Assembly: GCA_945907065.1 (NCBI GenBank) | Contig: CAMDSC010000001.1 | Coordinates: forward strand, 223,190-287,189 | Reading direction: 5' to 3' | DNA: 64,000 nucleotides | Source: Chitinophaga pinensis | Lineage (GTDB): Bacteria; Bacteroidota; Bacteroidia; NS11-12g; UBA9320 | Shown here: one piece after another, positions 18,315-26,108 of the stretch | Layout: each line of letters opens with the position of its first letter | How positions within the stretch are numbered: the stretch's first letter is position 1 | Position numbers and translations under genes: made by a program | The notes under the pieces: generated by a model | Databases searched by the model: none | Seen by the model: the letters and a program-made list of their open reading frames with translations, nothing else | Told to the model about the DNA's origin: nothing

Positions 18315-20135
18315 TTGAAAGAATCATCCTTCATAAACCAAAATAAGGAAAATTGGAAACATTATGAATCGGTGTTGAAGGGCAAATCAACACAGCCCGA
18401 CGAACTCAATGATTTATTTATCCAAGTTACTGATGACCTTTCCTATTCACGGTCGTTTTATCCCAATCGTTCGGTTAGGGTGTATTTAAACGGATTAGCT
18501 CAACAGGTTTTTTTAAAGCTTTATACCAACAGAAAACGTAAACAATCGTTTTTAAGCAAATTTTTTAAAGAAGAATTGCCGGCTATTATGTTTTCAGCCC
18601 GCAAAGAATTGCTGATTTGTTTTTTTGTATTTGTTCTCACATTTATAGTTGGAGTTTTTAGCAGCAGACATCAGCCGGGATTTGCCAGGCAAATATTGGG
18701 CGACAAATATGTAGAAATGACCAATCAAAATATTAAAGACGGCAAACCCATGAATGTGTATGCCGAAGGGGATAAACTTTCCTCATTTTTTCGCATTGCT
18801 TATAATAACCTGCGGGTGGATATGCTAACTTTTGTAACCGGTTTGTTTTTTGCTATTGGTACTTTGTTTGTTTTGGCCTACAATGGAGTAATGGTAGGGG
18901 TTTTTCAGTATTTTTTTTATGGAACTGGTTATTTTACATTTACTGTATTAACGATATGGCTGCATGGTACATTAGAAATTTTTACCATGATATTATCGGC
19001 TACAGCAGGTTTGATATTTGGCAAAGGTTTACTATTCCCGGGTACTTATTCGCGAGGCCAAGCTTTCCGTATTTCAGCCATTAAGGGCATCAAAATCCTT
19101 TTTATAGTAATACCGCTAACCCTTACTGCTGCATTTATCGAAGCATTTATTACTGGCCAAACTAATGTCCCGCTTTTTATAAAAACTTCGCTAATTATGA
19201 GCACCTTTTTGTTTATACTTTTTTATTTTGTTTGGCTTCCATGGTACAAGTTTAATAAAACTGGAATACAGATTGAAGAAAATGAGTTACCTCCAAATTT
19301 ACCTTATGAGCTTGGATTAGATGATATTAAAACCACAGGAGAATTAGTAGCAGATACTTTTAGAGTTTGGAAAAAATATATTGGTGTAATAATTTTATCC
19401 TCTTTATTACTAAGTATTGCAATGATTATTGCGCTTTATTTTTCTCAATCGCGGCATCTAGAATATCAGTTTTTTGGAGTGCCAAATAATATGTTTAAAA
19501 TAATAAAGCTTTTAAAAATAAATATATGGTTCCGAGATGGATATTATAAGATTTGGCCACTTTTTATAGTTCTGTTTTCATTGTTCCCGGTTTTTTTTCA
19601 AGGTTATTTTTTTTCAAAGCAGGTTTGGCAAAATTTACAAACCCGAGCCAAATTATCCCGGGTTATAATTTCCTCGTTTGTTATGTTATTAGCAGTTGGA
19701 TCATTTTATTTCAATGATGGATTTTGGTATTTCATCGTTTACTTTTTCATAGTATTTCCCTTAATTATTTCAATTAGTTCAGGAGTTTTTGATACAGGAA
19801 TATCAGGTATTGGTGCCGGAATCAATATTTTTTTTAAAACAATTTTAGCCAATTCAGTTCTCAATTTAACTTTACTCATTCTTTTGTTTATTATTTATCT
19901 TTCTATTTCTTCTCCTATTCTTAATTTTATTATTGAAGCAATAATTAACGGATTAAAGTTATCAGACATAATGATAAATGAAATACAAAAATTGATAGTC
20001 TTAATCGTTGGTATGACAGTGCTTTTTACACTCATTCCATTGTATTTATTTGGCAATACCTTATATTATTTTAGTAATAAGGAAAAAATATCTGCAGGTG
20101 TTTTAAGAACCCGGTTAGAAAAAATATGGGCGTAA
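18315..20135 (+). CDS. SpoIIM (DUF95) domain membrane protein with C-terminal membrane extension
   Basis: A 606-residue polytopic protein. Residues ~95-300 form the SpoIIM/DUF95 domain (FVVFVLTFIVGVFSSRHQPG region, then YNGVMVGVFQYFF and WLHGTLEIFTMILSATAGL). The remaining ~270 residues add a second set of about six helices. The start is TTG 18315: an in-frame stop lies at 18288-18290, no ATG lies between, and family homology covers the residues right after it (INQNKENWKHYE). It begins an operon with DUF4129 and DUF4350 proteins, a set usually joined to MoxR and DUF58 proteins that are missing here. Confidence 0.9.
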   Translation: MKESSFINQNKENWKHYESVLKGKSTQPDELNDLFIQVTDDLSYSRSFYPNRSVRVYLNGLAQQVFLKLYTNRKRKQSFLSKFFKEELPAIMFSARKELLICFFVFVLTFIVGVFSSRHQPGFARQILGDKYVEMTNQNIKDGKPMNVYAEGDKLSSFFRIAYNNLRVDMLTFVTGLFFAIGTLFVLAYNGVMVGVFQYFFYGTGYFTFTVLTIWLHGTLEIFTMILSATAGLIFGKGLLFPGTYSRGQAFRISAIKGIKILFIVIPLTLTAAFIEAFITGQTNVPLFIKTSLIMSTFLFILFYFVWLPWYKFNKTGIQIEENELPPNLPYELGLDDIKTTGELVADTFRVWKKYIGVIILSSLLLSIAMIIALYFSQSRHLEYQFFGVPNNMFKIIKLLKINIWFRDGYYKIWPLFIVLFSLFPVFFQGYFFSKQVWQNLQTRAKLSRVIISSFVMLLAVGSFYFNDGFWYFIVYFFIVFPLIISISSGVFDTGISGIGAGINIFFKTILANSVLNLTLLILLFIIYLSISSPILNFIIEAIINGLKLSDIMINEIQKLIVLIVGMTVLFTLIPLYLFGNTLYYFSNKEKISAGVLRTRLEKIWA

Positions 20136-20159
20136 TAAAGTTTAAAATATTATTACTGA

Positions 20160-20870
20160 ATGCAGGCATTAAATAATCTTTTAAAAATAAGATGGTTCAT
20201 TGCTTTGATAGTTTTATCAAGCTTTAATCCCTGCTATTCCGCTGATGGTACCAATGATTATTTACAGAGTAAACCCGGAGGAAATAGCTTTGATACCAAA
20301 CGTTGGGAAAAACTAAAAGGAAATTATAAATATAAAACGCCAAAAATAGATAACGCAAAAAGTAAAACTCTAAATTTCAGGAAACCTTTGTTTTTAAGTG
20401 GTTCTGCATTTTTGAGATTATTAGCATATATCCTCATTTTTTTACTAATAGCTTTGGTTGTTTATTTAATAGTTCGCAATGGTTTTTTAGGTGACAAATC
20501 TCTTCAAAAAAAATCGTTAAATTTTGATATTTCCAATGAACCTGAAGATATAAACGACCTTGAAATTGACCCTTTATTGATGGAAGCTTTACGAAATGGA
20601 GATTATAGATTGGCTACTCGATTCCGTTTTTTAGCATTGCTTCAATTATTGAACCAAAGGAAATATATAAATTGGAAACGTGAAAATACCAATAGATACT
20701 ATTTTCAACAGCTTTTTGGCAATGAAATTCAATTATCATTTAAGCAGTTAGCTTTGATTTATGAATCAATTTGGTATGGTGATTATTTTATTGACGAGGC
20801 TCGATATCAATTGATTGATAAGCTTTTTAAACATAGTTTTTCGGTAATAAATACAAAGCAGTATGTTTAA
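20160..20870 (+). CDS. DUF4129 domain protein
   Basis: A 236-residue protein with a signal-like N-terminus, a lone membrane helix (about residues 82-106: RLLAYILIFLLIALVVYLIV) and a C-terminal cytoplasmic DUF4129 domain. The hallmark is visible: DPLLMEALRNGDYRLATRFRFLALL followed by NWKRENTNRYY. DUF4129 domains recur in membrane operons with SpoIIM, MoxR AAA+ ATPases and DUF58 proteins. It overlaps the next gene by eight bases. Confidence 0.92.
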   Translation: MQALNNLLKIRWFIALIVLSSFNPCYSADGTNDYLQSKPGGNSFDTKRWEKLKGNYKYKTPKIDNAKSKTLNFRKPLFLSGSAFLRLLAYILIFLLIALVVYLIVRNGFLGDKSLQKKSLNFDISNEPEDINDLEIDPLLMEALRNGDYRLATRFRFLALLQLLNQRKYINWKRENTNRYYFQQLFGNEIQLSFKQLALIYESIWYGDYFIDEARYQLIDKLFKHSFSVINTKQYV

Positions 20871-22158
20871 AAAAAATTGGCCAATTCTTATTGCTGGTTC
20901 GGTATTGATTTGTTTTGCTGTGTTTTTATACTACTTGTATAGTAAAAGTCCAACCTACAATTGGAGTCAAAATTATAATCAATCCAGTGATTCGCCTTAT
21001 GGGAATGAACTGTTGTTTGAACTTTCAAAAGGTTTATTTCCCGAAAAAGAGTTTACCAAAATAGAAGAACCATTAAGATACAATAGCGAGTTTAATACTA
21101 TTAAAAGTAAGAATAATATATATTTTTATAGTGGATATAGTTTTGTTCCTGACCGGTCAACGATAGCATCCCTGAATGATTTTTTAAGGAAAGGTAATCA
21201 GGTTTTTATTGCATCAAATGAAATCTCGGATTATTTTTTGGATAGTATTCTTCGCTATGAATTTACATCAGTAATGAGTTCGTCTAATGCATTATCTGCA
21301 ATGCAATGCATGCAATACAGCGTGCAATTAATTCATCCTGAACTTATACTTAAAATAAAACCTGTAATTCAATTAAAGTTTCTTGAAGCTTATATACCAA
21401 TGCAAGCTGGATATTTTTCAGAAGATTTTTTTGAAAACCAATCTTTAAATATTTTAGATTATGATTATTATCAGATTGGTAATCTAGAATTATCAAATAA
21501 TGAAAAATATACAAATTATATTAAAATAAAGGTAGGGGAAGGTTGGTTGCATTTATATTCATCACCGCTGGTTTTCACTAATTATTACCTTAGCAAGAAA
21601 GAAGTTTTTGATTATGCTCAAAAGGTATTTTTGCATTTGGAACCTGGAAATATATATTGGCATGTAAATACATATGCAAGTGAAGGGGCAACGGATAATC
21701 AAATTGCAAAGAGCGAAAGTCCGTTTGAAGTTTTACTTTCATTGCGTTCATTCCGTTATGCATGGTATAGCTTTTTTGGAGCCGTTATTTTGTTTAGCAT
21801 ATTTTGTTTTAAACGAAGGCAAAGATCAATTCCTGTTTTAGAAAATAACAAGAATACATCTATTGAATTTGCCCAAACCATTACAAAATTATATTTGGCT
21901 GATGGTAATCATAAAAATATTGCGGAACAAAAATTTCGTTATTTCTTCAATTTTGTGAGAACAAAATTTGGAATCAATTTAAAAAATAATAGCGAGGATG
22001 ATAAAACAAGACTAGCATATTTAAGTAAGATGCCAATAGAAAAGGTTGAAAAGATAGTATTAAATTACACTAAAATAAAATCTTTGCCCGATACAACGGC
22101 TGAGGAACTAAATGACTCGGTAGTATTGATCAATGAATTTTATAAAAATTCAAAATAA
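20863..22158 (+). CDS. DUF4350 domain protein
   Basis: A 431-residue protein with an N-terminal helix (IAGSVLICFAVFLYYLY), a periplasmic DUF4350-type domain (SPYGNELLFELSKGLF, FLRKGNQVFIASNEIS) and a second helix near residue 300 (WYSFFGAVILFSIFCF) leading to a cytoplasmic helical tail. Its order after DUF4129 is the usual one. The operon then stops: two bases after its stop codon the sequence belongs to decayed minus-strand fragments. Confidence 0.9.
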   Translation: MFKKNWPILIAGSVLICFAVFLYYLYSKSPTYNWSQNYNQSSDSPYGNELLFELSKGLFPEKEFTKIEEPLRYNSEFNTIKSKNNIYFYSGYSFVPDRSTIASLNDFLRKGNQVFIASNEISDYFLDSILRYEFTSVMSSSNALSAMQCMQYSVQLIHPELILKIKPVIQLKFLEAYIPMQAGYFSEDFFENQSLNILDYDYYQIGNLELSNNEKYTNYIKIKVGEGWLHLYSSPLVFTNYYLSKKEVFDYAQKVFLHLEPGNIYWHVNTYASEGATDNQIAKSESPFEVLLSLRSFRYAWYSFFGAVILFSIFCFKRRQRSIPVLENNKNTSIEFAQTITKLYLADGNHKNIAEQKFRYFFNFVRTKFGINLKNNSEDDKTRLAYLSKMPIEKVEKIVLNYTKIKSLPDTTAEELNDSVVLINEFYKNSK

Positions 22159-22159
22159 A

Positions 22160-22297
22160 TTAAGACAATAATTTTTGCCTTAAATAAAATTCAAGTTGTT
22201 CGTTGGACGTTAATAATTTGCCAGTTAATTCCTCTTTTTCACGTTTTTCACGGTAAATTTCAAAGGCTTTAAGAATTGTTGCTTTAAGCTCTTCGTC
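22160..22297 (-). pseudogene. C-terminal fragment of a response-regulator receiver protein
   Basis: Too short for a normal gene call and with no start codon. On the minus strand it reads DEELKATILKAFEIYREK, then EELTGKLLTSNEQLEFYL and ends RQKLLS-stop. This is the pattern of the last receiver-domain helix (after the K-P-x-D-D-E-E-L segment) plus the coiled tail of Bacteroidota response regulators. Everything upstream of DEEL is lost exactly where a 25-bp insertion-sequence-like end begins (22299), so the gene was cut there. Confidence 0.65.
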
Positions 22298-22298
22298 A

Positions 22299-22323
22299 TG
22301 TATGTCGTCAAACTAAAGTGTAC
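22299..22323. repeat. 25-bp IS-end-like element, divergent copy
   Basis: Starts TGTATGTCGTCA and continues AACTAAAGTGTAC; 19 of 25 positions match the copy at 23078-23102 in register. It lies at the exact break of the response-regulator fragment, and shares AAGG-A/AA-GTGTTTC a little further on with the 23078 copy, so the similarity reaches beyond the 25 bp. Confidence 0.55.
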
Positions 22324-22363
22324 TTTTTGTTAAGGAGTGTTTCACACTAATTCAAAGTTAAAT

Positions 22364-22573
22364 TTAAGTTTTTAATATTAATTGCTCATTAGTTTTCAAT
22401 AGTTCAGAGTTCTGCATTTCCAATTCAATTTGGCGCACTTCCAATTCATTTATAAGTTGTTTTATTTCGGTTTCAGAAAGTTTGTGCTTATTATTTGAAA
22501 AACGCTTTTTATGCAGTCCTTTTGCCTGCTGTAGAGAAACAATCCCATAATTTGAATTGTTATTTTTCTTCAT
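22364..22573 (-). pseudogene. N-terminal remnant of a sensor histidine kinase
   Basis: An open frame of 69 residues starting at ATG 22573. The second half (KLSETEIKQLINELEVRQ, then IELEMQNSELLKTNEQL) matches the conserved stretch that precedes the first PAS domain in many Bacteroidota PAS-histidine kinases, where a chain of this length would continue for hundreds of residues. It stops soon after and is followed by the IS-end-like element. I read it as the start of a kinase, truncated; it could in principle still be expressed as a short coiled-coil peptide. A promoter-like TACCTTTA box is near 22664 on the minus strand. Confidence 0.6.
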
Positions 22574-23077
22574 AATTGTAGTCTTCCTTTTTTTTAAAAT
22601 TCTTAATTACCTAGGTTAATTTATTTACACTACTGTTTTAAATAATTTTATAAGAAAGAGTAAAGGTATACTTGTTTTATTTCTATTAAAATGATAAGAG
22701 TCAGTATTTGAGCAATATAATTTTTCATGAAAAAAAAGCACATTTAATCGCCCCTTTTTCTGTTTAAAACTATAATATTGATTTTTATTTTTCTCTTAGC
22801 TTGGTACAAATTTGCGGTAAATTATGAAATGAAAAAAACCGTAATTTTATAATAATTTCTCACGTAATAAAATTTTCTAATTTGTATTAATTTAGGCTTT
22901 TTAAAACATCATTTAAAACTCTATTACTTTATAATTATACTTAATTTAAAATAGTAAAAGGCGCTTCACAGCGCCCTTTACCTAAATTCTACTAACTATA
23001 AAAAAAACTTATTACTAAGTTTTTTTATTAGTTTATGTCACCATTATTTTGCAATGGCTCTAGAATAAAAATTGATA
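22574..23077. other. Gene-free decayed interval
   Basis: About 500 bases of very AT-rich sequence with no credible frame on either strand. It contains two hairpins that look like leftover terminators: an imperfect GGCGC/GCGCC stem near 22957-22981, and an A-run/T-run hairpin near 23000-23026. Together with the fragments on either side, this suggests that genes were deleted here and terminators survive. Confidence 0.5.
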
Positions 23078-23102
23078 TGTAAATCGTCAGCATAAAGTGG
23101 AC
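23078..23102. repeat. 25-bp IS-end-like element
   Basis: TGTAA followed by ATCGTCAGCATAAAGTGG and AC. The same element occurs at 48381-48405 with two substitutions. Beginning with TGTA and occurring at otherwise unrelated junctions, it looks like a terminal repeat of an insertion sequence; I cannot name the family with certainty. Confidence 0.65.
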
Positions 23103-23234
23103 TAAAATTATTCAAATATAAGGAAGTGTTTCCAAAAAATTATAATTTTACAAAAGATGGAAACAAAAAAGAAACAAACTACCGAAAAAGTAAATTCAGT
23201 TTTCTCTCTGATTGCTCAAATGACGGGGGCTTAG
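23078..23234 (+). mobile_element. Possible insertion-sequence left-end remnant
   Basis: The 25-bp end is followed by ~55 bases of leader and a 25-residue open frame starting at ATG 23157 (METKKKQTTEKVNS, then VFSLIAQMTGA) that stops at 23234, just before the tRNA terminator. The layout (end repeat, leader, start of a first small reading frame) is what remains when an insertion sequence loses its 3' part. No transposase residues can be identified, so the call rests on layout and on the repeat. Confidence 0.35.
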
Positions 23235-23242
23235 ACAAAAAG

Positions 23243-23282
23243 AAACCCGACAAAACAATGATGAATTGGATTTGTCGGGTTT
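23243..23282 (-). terminator. Intrinsic terminator of tRNA-Ala
   Basis: Perfect 12-bp stem AAACCCGACAAA / TTTGTCGGGTTT with a 16-base loop; on the minus strand it is followed by CTTTTT. It lies two bases past the 3' end of the tRNA-Ala gene. Confidence 0.88.
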
Positions 23283-23284
23283 AG

Positions 23285-23358
<74 letters not shown>

Positions 23359-23404
23359 ATTTTAGGGATGCGAAAATACTATTTAATTGTAAAAAATAAA
23401 ATCA

Positions 23405-24430
23405 CTATTTAACTTTAAGTTTTCTTCCTAAATCTAAAATATCGATGGGTTGCATTTTATTAAGTTTGCAAAGTTTATCTACAGTGGTTCCGTATTTTCT
23501 TGCAATTGAATATAGAGTATCTCCTTTTTTTATGGTGTGAGATAAAGTTTTTGCTTTTTTTATTCTTTCTTTTTCTTTTTTATCCGCTTTTTCTTTCTTC
23601 TTTCGTTCTAGTTCTCTTTTTTTCTTTTCCTTTTCTTTATAAGATTTTAATCGATTTGCTTCATAATTGGCTTCCTTTTTTGCATAAACTGAATCGTTCA
23701 TCACTTCCACCATACTCGATAATTCATTTATATAATTTGATTTTGAAAAAGTAGAAGAATTACCTACCAATAAACTATCTGTATGCAAACTGTAATCTTC
23801 AAAATTTATGAGAATTTTAGGGTTTAAAGGTTTTCCAAAATAACGAATTTCAAAATGAAGATGTGACCCACGACTTCGGCCTGTGTTGCCTCCCAATCCA
23901 ATTAATTGTCCAAATTTTACTGGCTGAAATGCCGATAATTTTAGGGAGGATAAATGTCCGTATAAAGTTTCTAATCCATTAAAGTGACTTATTATTACAA
24001 AATATCCATATCCTCGGTTCCAGCCAGCCTGCCTCACTATACCGTCAAAAGCAGCGTAAACAGGATCACCAGTTTCTAAATCAATATCAATGCCTGCATG
24101 TATTTTGCCATTGCGCCATCCAAAATTACTGGTTACTTGTCCTCGGCATGGAGCTTCAAAACAACAGTGCAAATCATCGGTTAAATATAAACAGAGGGTT
24201 TGTCTTTCAGAGCCTGGTAATGCAATAATTCCAATTTTTGAAGTATCCCACAATTTGTTAATTTCACTGATATTATGGTCATAAGTTAATTCATCATATT
24301 CTCCTGAATCTAAATCTAATGAATCTGGTTTTAATATTTGTGATTGTGCTGAAAATACTGAGCAAATTAAAACTGTGATTAATAGTAAACGATTTAGTAA
24401 AAAGGGCTGGTTTACTTTAATTAATTTCAT
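23405..24430 (-). CDS. M23 family peptidoglycan hydrolase with C-terminal LysM
   Basis: A 341-residue exported protein with a signal peptide (LLLITVLICSVFSAQSQ). The M23 (LytM/lysostaphin-type) domain contains zinc ligands H111 and D115 (KIHAGID) and the H190-L-H192 motif (GSHLHFEIR), all intact, so it should be an active metallo-endopeptidase on peptidoglycan cross-links. A lysine/glutamate-rich linker (~residues 255-295) leads to a LysM domain (297-341, KKGDTLYSIARKYGTTVDKL) that binds the glycan. Its ATG overlaps the ribF stop by four bases. Confidence 0.95.
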   Translation of the reverse strand: MKLIKVNQPFLLNRLLLITVLICSVFSAQSQILKPDSLDLDSGEYDELTYDHNISEINKLWDTSKIGIIALPGSERQTLCLYLTDDLHCCFEAPCRGQVTSNFGWRNGKIHAGIDIDLETGDPVYAAFDGIVRQAGWNRGYGYFVIISHFNGLETLYGHLSSLKLSAFQPVKFGQLIGLGGNTGRSRGSHLHFEIRYFGKPLNPKILINFEDYSLHTDSLLVGNSSTFSKSNYINELSSMVEVMNDSVYAKKEANYEANRLKSYKEKEKKKRELERKKKEKADKKEKERIKKAKTLSHTIKKGDTLYSIARKYGTTVDKLCKLNKMQPIDILDLGRKLKVK

Positions 24431-25359
24431 TTTTTTATTAAAATTCCTTTGGCTTCAGATTCATCCACTTTAAGTTGCATTTTCAAATCATTTAAATCTC
24501 CAAACTTAACTTCATCTCTCATTCGGGCTATAAAGTAAATGGTTAATTCATCACCATATATTGTTTTGTCAAAATCAAAAATATTAACCTCAATACTCCA
24601 TTTCGCATTTTCAATGGTTGGATTGTTTCCAATACTTAGCATTCCATCATAATTGATATCAAAATGTTTTATTTTAACAGCATATATTCCATTGGCTGGT
24701 ATTAATTTGTCGTTATTCACCACTTCTATATTGGCGGTAGGGTAGCCAATCGTTTTGCCAAGTTTTTTTCCATCTACTACTTTTCCCGTAATTGAATAAT
24801 ATCTATTTAGAAACGATGTAGCTGTCGCAATGTCACCATTCACAAGGCTGGTTCTTATTTTTGTAGAACTAACAACGGCTTGATTAATATCATGAGCAGC
24901 TATTTCAATAATCTCAAAACTGTAAATTTCTGCATACTCTTTCAAATCATCAAATGAACCTTCACGGTTTTTCCCAAATCGATGATCGTGGCCAACAACC
25001 ATTGTTTTTACACCAATTTTTTCTACTAAAATATCTCTTACAAAATTTGCTGCCGACATTTTTGATAAGATTTCATCAAAGGGCAGAATGATAAGATAAT
25101 CCAATCCTATTTCAGTAAATAAATCAATTTTTTCTTCTAATGTAGTGAGTAGCTTGATATTATTTTCGTCTTTAAATAATACCTGACGCGGATGAGGGTG
25201 AAATGTAACAATTATTGATTGGCCATTTTGTTCTTTAGCCAATTGAACAATGTTTCCTAATATTTGCTTATGACCAACATGCACTCCGTCAAAAGTACCT
25301 TGTGTAACTATGGCGTTTTTGGGTTTTGTAAATGAATCAAGATTGGTGACTACCTGCAT
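24427..25359 (-). CDS. ribF: Bifunctional riboflavin kinase/FAD synthetase
   Basis: RibF phosphorylates riboflavin to FMN and adenylates FMN to FAD. The 310-residue length is normal. The N-terminal FAD synthetase has the nucleotidyl-transferase motif GTFDGVHVGH (HxGH form), VTFHPHPRQVLF and VVGHDHRFGKNREG; the C-terminal flavokinase has GKKLGKTIGYPTANI and NGIYAVKI. It is preceded by a clear promoter-like box and followed by a four-base overlap with the peptidase gene. truB lies upstream in the same direction, a frequent bacterial neighbour. Confidence 0.98.
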   Translation of the reverse strand: MQVVTNLDSFTKPKNAIVTQGTFDGVHVGHKQILGNIVQLAKEQNGQSIIVTFHPHPRQVLFKDENNIKLLTTLEEKIDLFTEIGLDYLIILPFDEILSKMSAANFVRDILVEKIGVKTMVVGHDHRFGKNREGSFDDLKEYAEIYSFEIIEIAAHDINQAVVSSTKIRTSLVNGDIATATSFLNRYYSITGKVVDGKKLGKTIGYPTANIEVVNNDKLIPANGIYAVKIKHFDINYDGMLSIGNNPTIENAKWSIEVNIFDFDKTIYGDELTIYFIARMRDEVKFGDLNDLKMQLKVDESEAKGILIKK

Positions 25360-25373
25360 TATTTTAGGGGGTG

Positions 25374-25381
25374 CAAAGGTA
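25374..25381 (-). promoter_or_regulatory. Putative -7 box for ribF
   Basis: Minus-strand TACCTTTG, an exact match to TAnnTTTG, 14 bases before the ribF ATG. A TTG trinucleotide ~20 bases further upstream fits the Bacteroidota -33 element. Confidence 0.6.
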
Positions 25382-25436
25382 GATAATTATGTCCTTAATT
25401 CAAGGTATTAACCTAAGTCATTGTTAGATTTAATGC

Positions 25437-26108
25437 TTAGATAGATTGAGAAACTAAATTTTTGAATCCTTCAAAATCCACTGCATCATCCACTTTATAT
25501 TCACCAATTCGAGTTCGGCGAAGTGATGAAAGATAGGCTCCATTTTTCAGTTCTTTACCAAAATCATTGGCAATGGAACGGATATAGGTGCCTTTACTGC
25601 AAACAATTTTAAAGTCTATTTCAGGTAATCGTATGGCGGTAATCTCAAAAACGGTAACTTCAACGTGTTTTGATTTTATAATAATTTCTTCTCCTTTTCT
25701 TGCACTTTCATAAGCCCGTTTGCCATCTACTTTCACTGCTGAATATATTGGAGGAGTTTGTATAATAATGCCTGTAAATGGTTTCGTTGCATTATAAATA
25801 TCATCTTCAGTAATGTTGGAAATATCAAAGGTTTTGTCAATTTCGGTTTCCATGTCAAACGATGGGCGGGTAGCACCCAAAACAAAAGTACCCGTATATT
25901 CTTTTTCCTGAAGCTGTAGGTTGGTTATTTTTTTAGTCCATTTGCCTGTACAAATTATTAAAAGACCTGTGGCCAATGGATCAAGGGTTCCAGCATGGCC
26001 TACTTTTTTAACTTTGGCATTGTATTTTACATGTTTCACGGCCTGAAAAGAGGTTTTGCCGTAGGGTTTGTCTATCAGTATTAACTGGCCTTCGTTATAG
26101 TCTATCAT
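25437..26108 (-). CDS. truB: tRNA pseudouridine-55 synthase
   Basis: TruB isomerises U55 in the T loop of tRNAs. The 223-residue protein has the catalytic segment VGHAGTLDPLATGLL with nucleophile D43, the family N-terminus LIDKPYGKTSFQAV, and the downstream KGTYIRSIANDFGKEL motif. It lacks the C-terminal PUA domain found in the longer E. coli form, which is common in Bacteroidota. Its ATG overlaps the stop of the upstream T9SS gene in an ATGA of four bases. Confidence 0.97.
   Translation of the reverse strand: MIDYNEGQLILIDKPYGKTSFQAVKHVKYNAKVKKVGHAGTLDPLATGLLIICTGKWTKKITNLQLQEKEYTGTFVLGATRPSFDMETEIDKTFDISNITEDDIYNATKPFTGIIIQTPPIYSAVKVDGKRAYESARKGEEIIIKSKHVEVTVFEITAIRLPEIDFKIVCSKGTYIRSIANDFGKELKNGAYLSSLRRTRIGEYKVDDAVDFEGFKNLVSQSI

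Noticed and set aside
22957-23026. Two hairpins looked like riboswitch or regulatory RNA structures
   Set aside because: They have the plain form of A/T-flanked terminators with no conserved core, and no gene follows. I treat them as leftover terminators in a decayed region.
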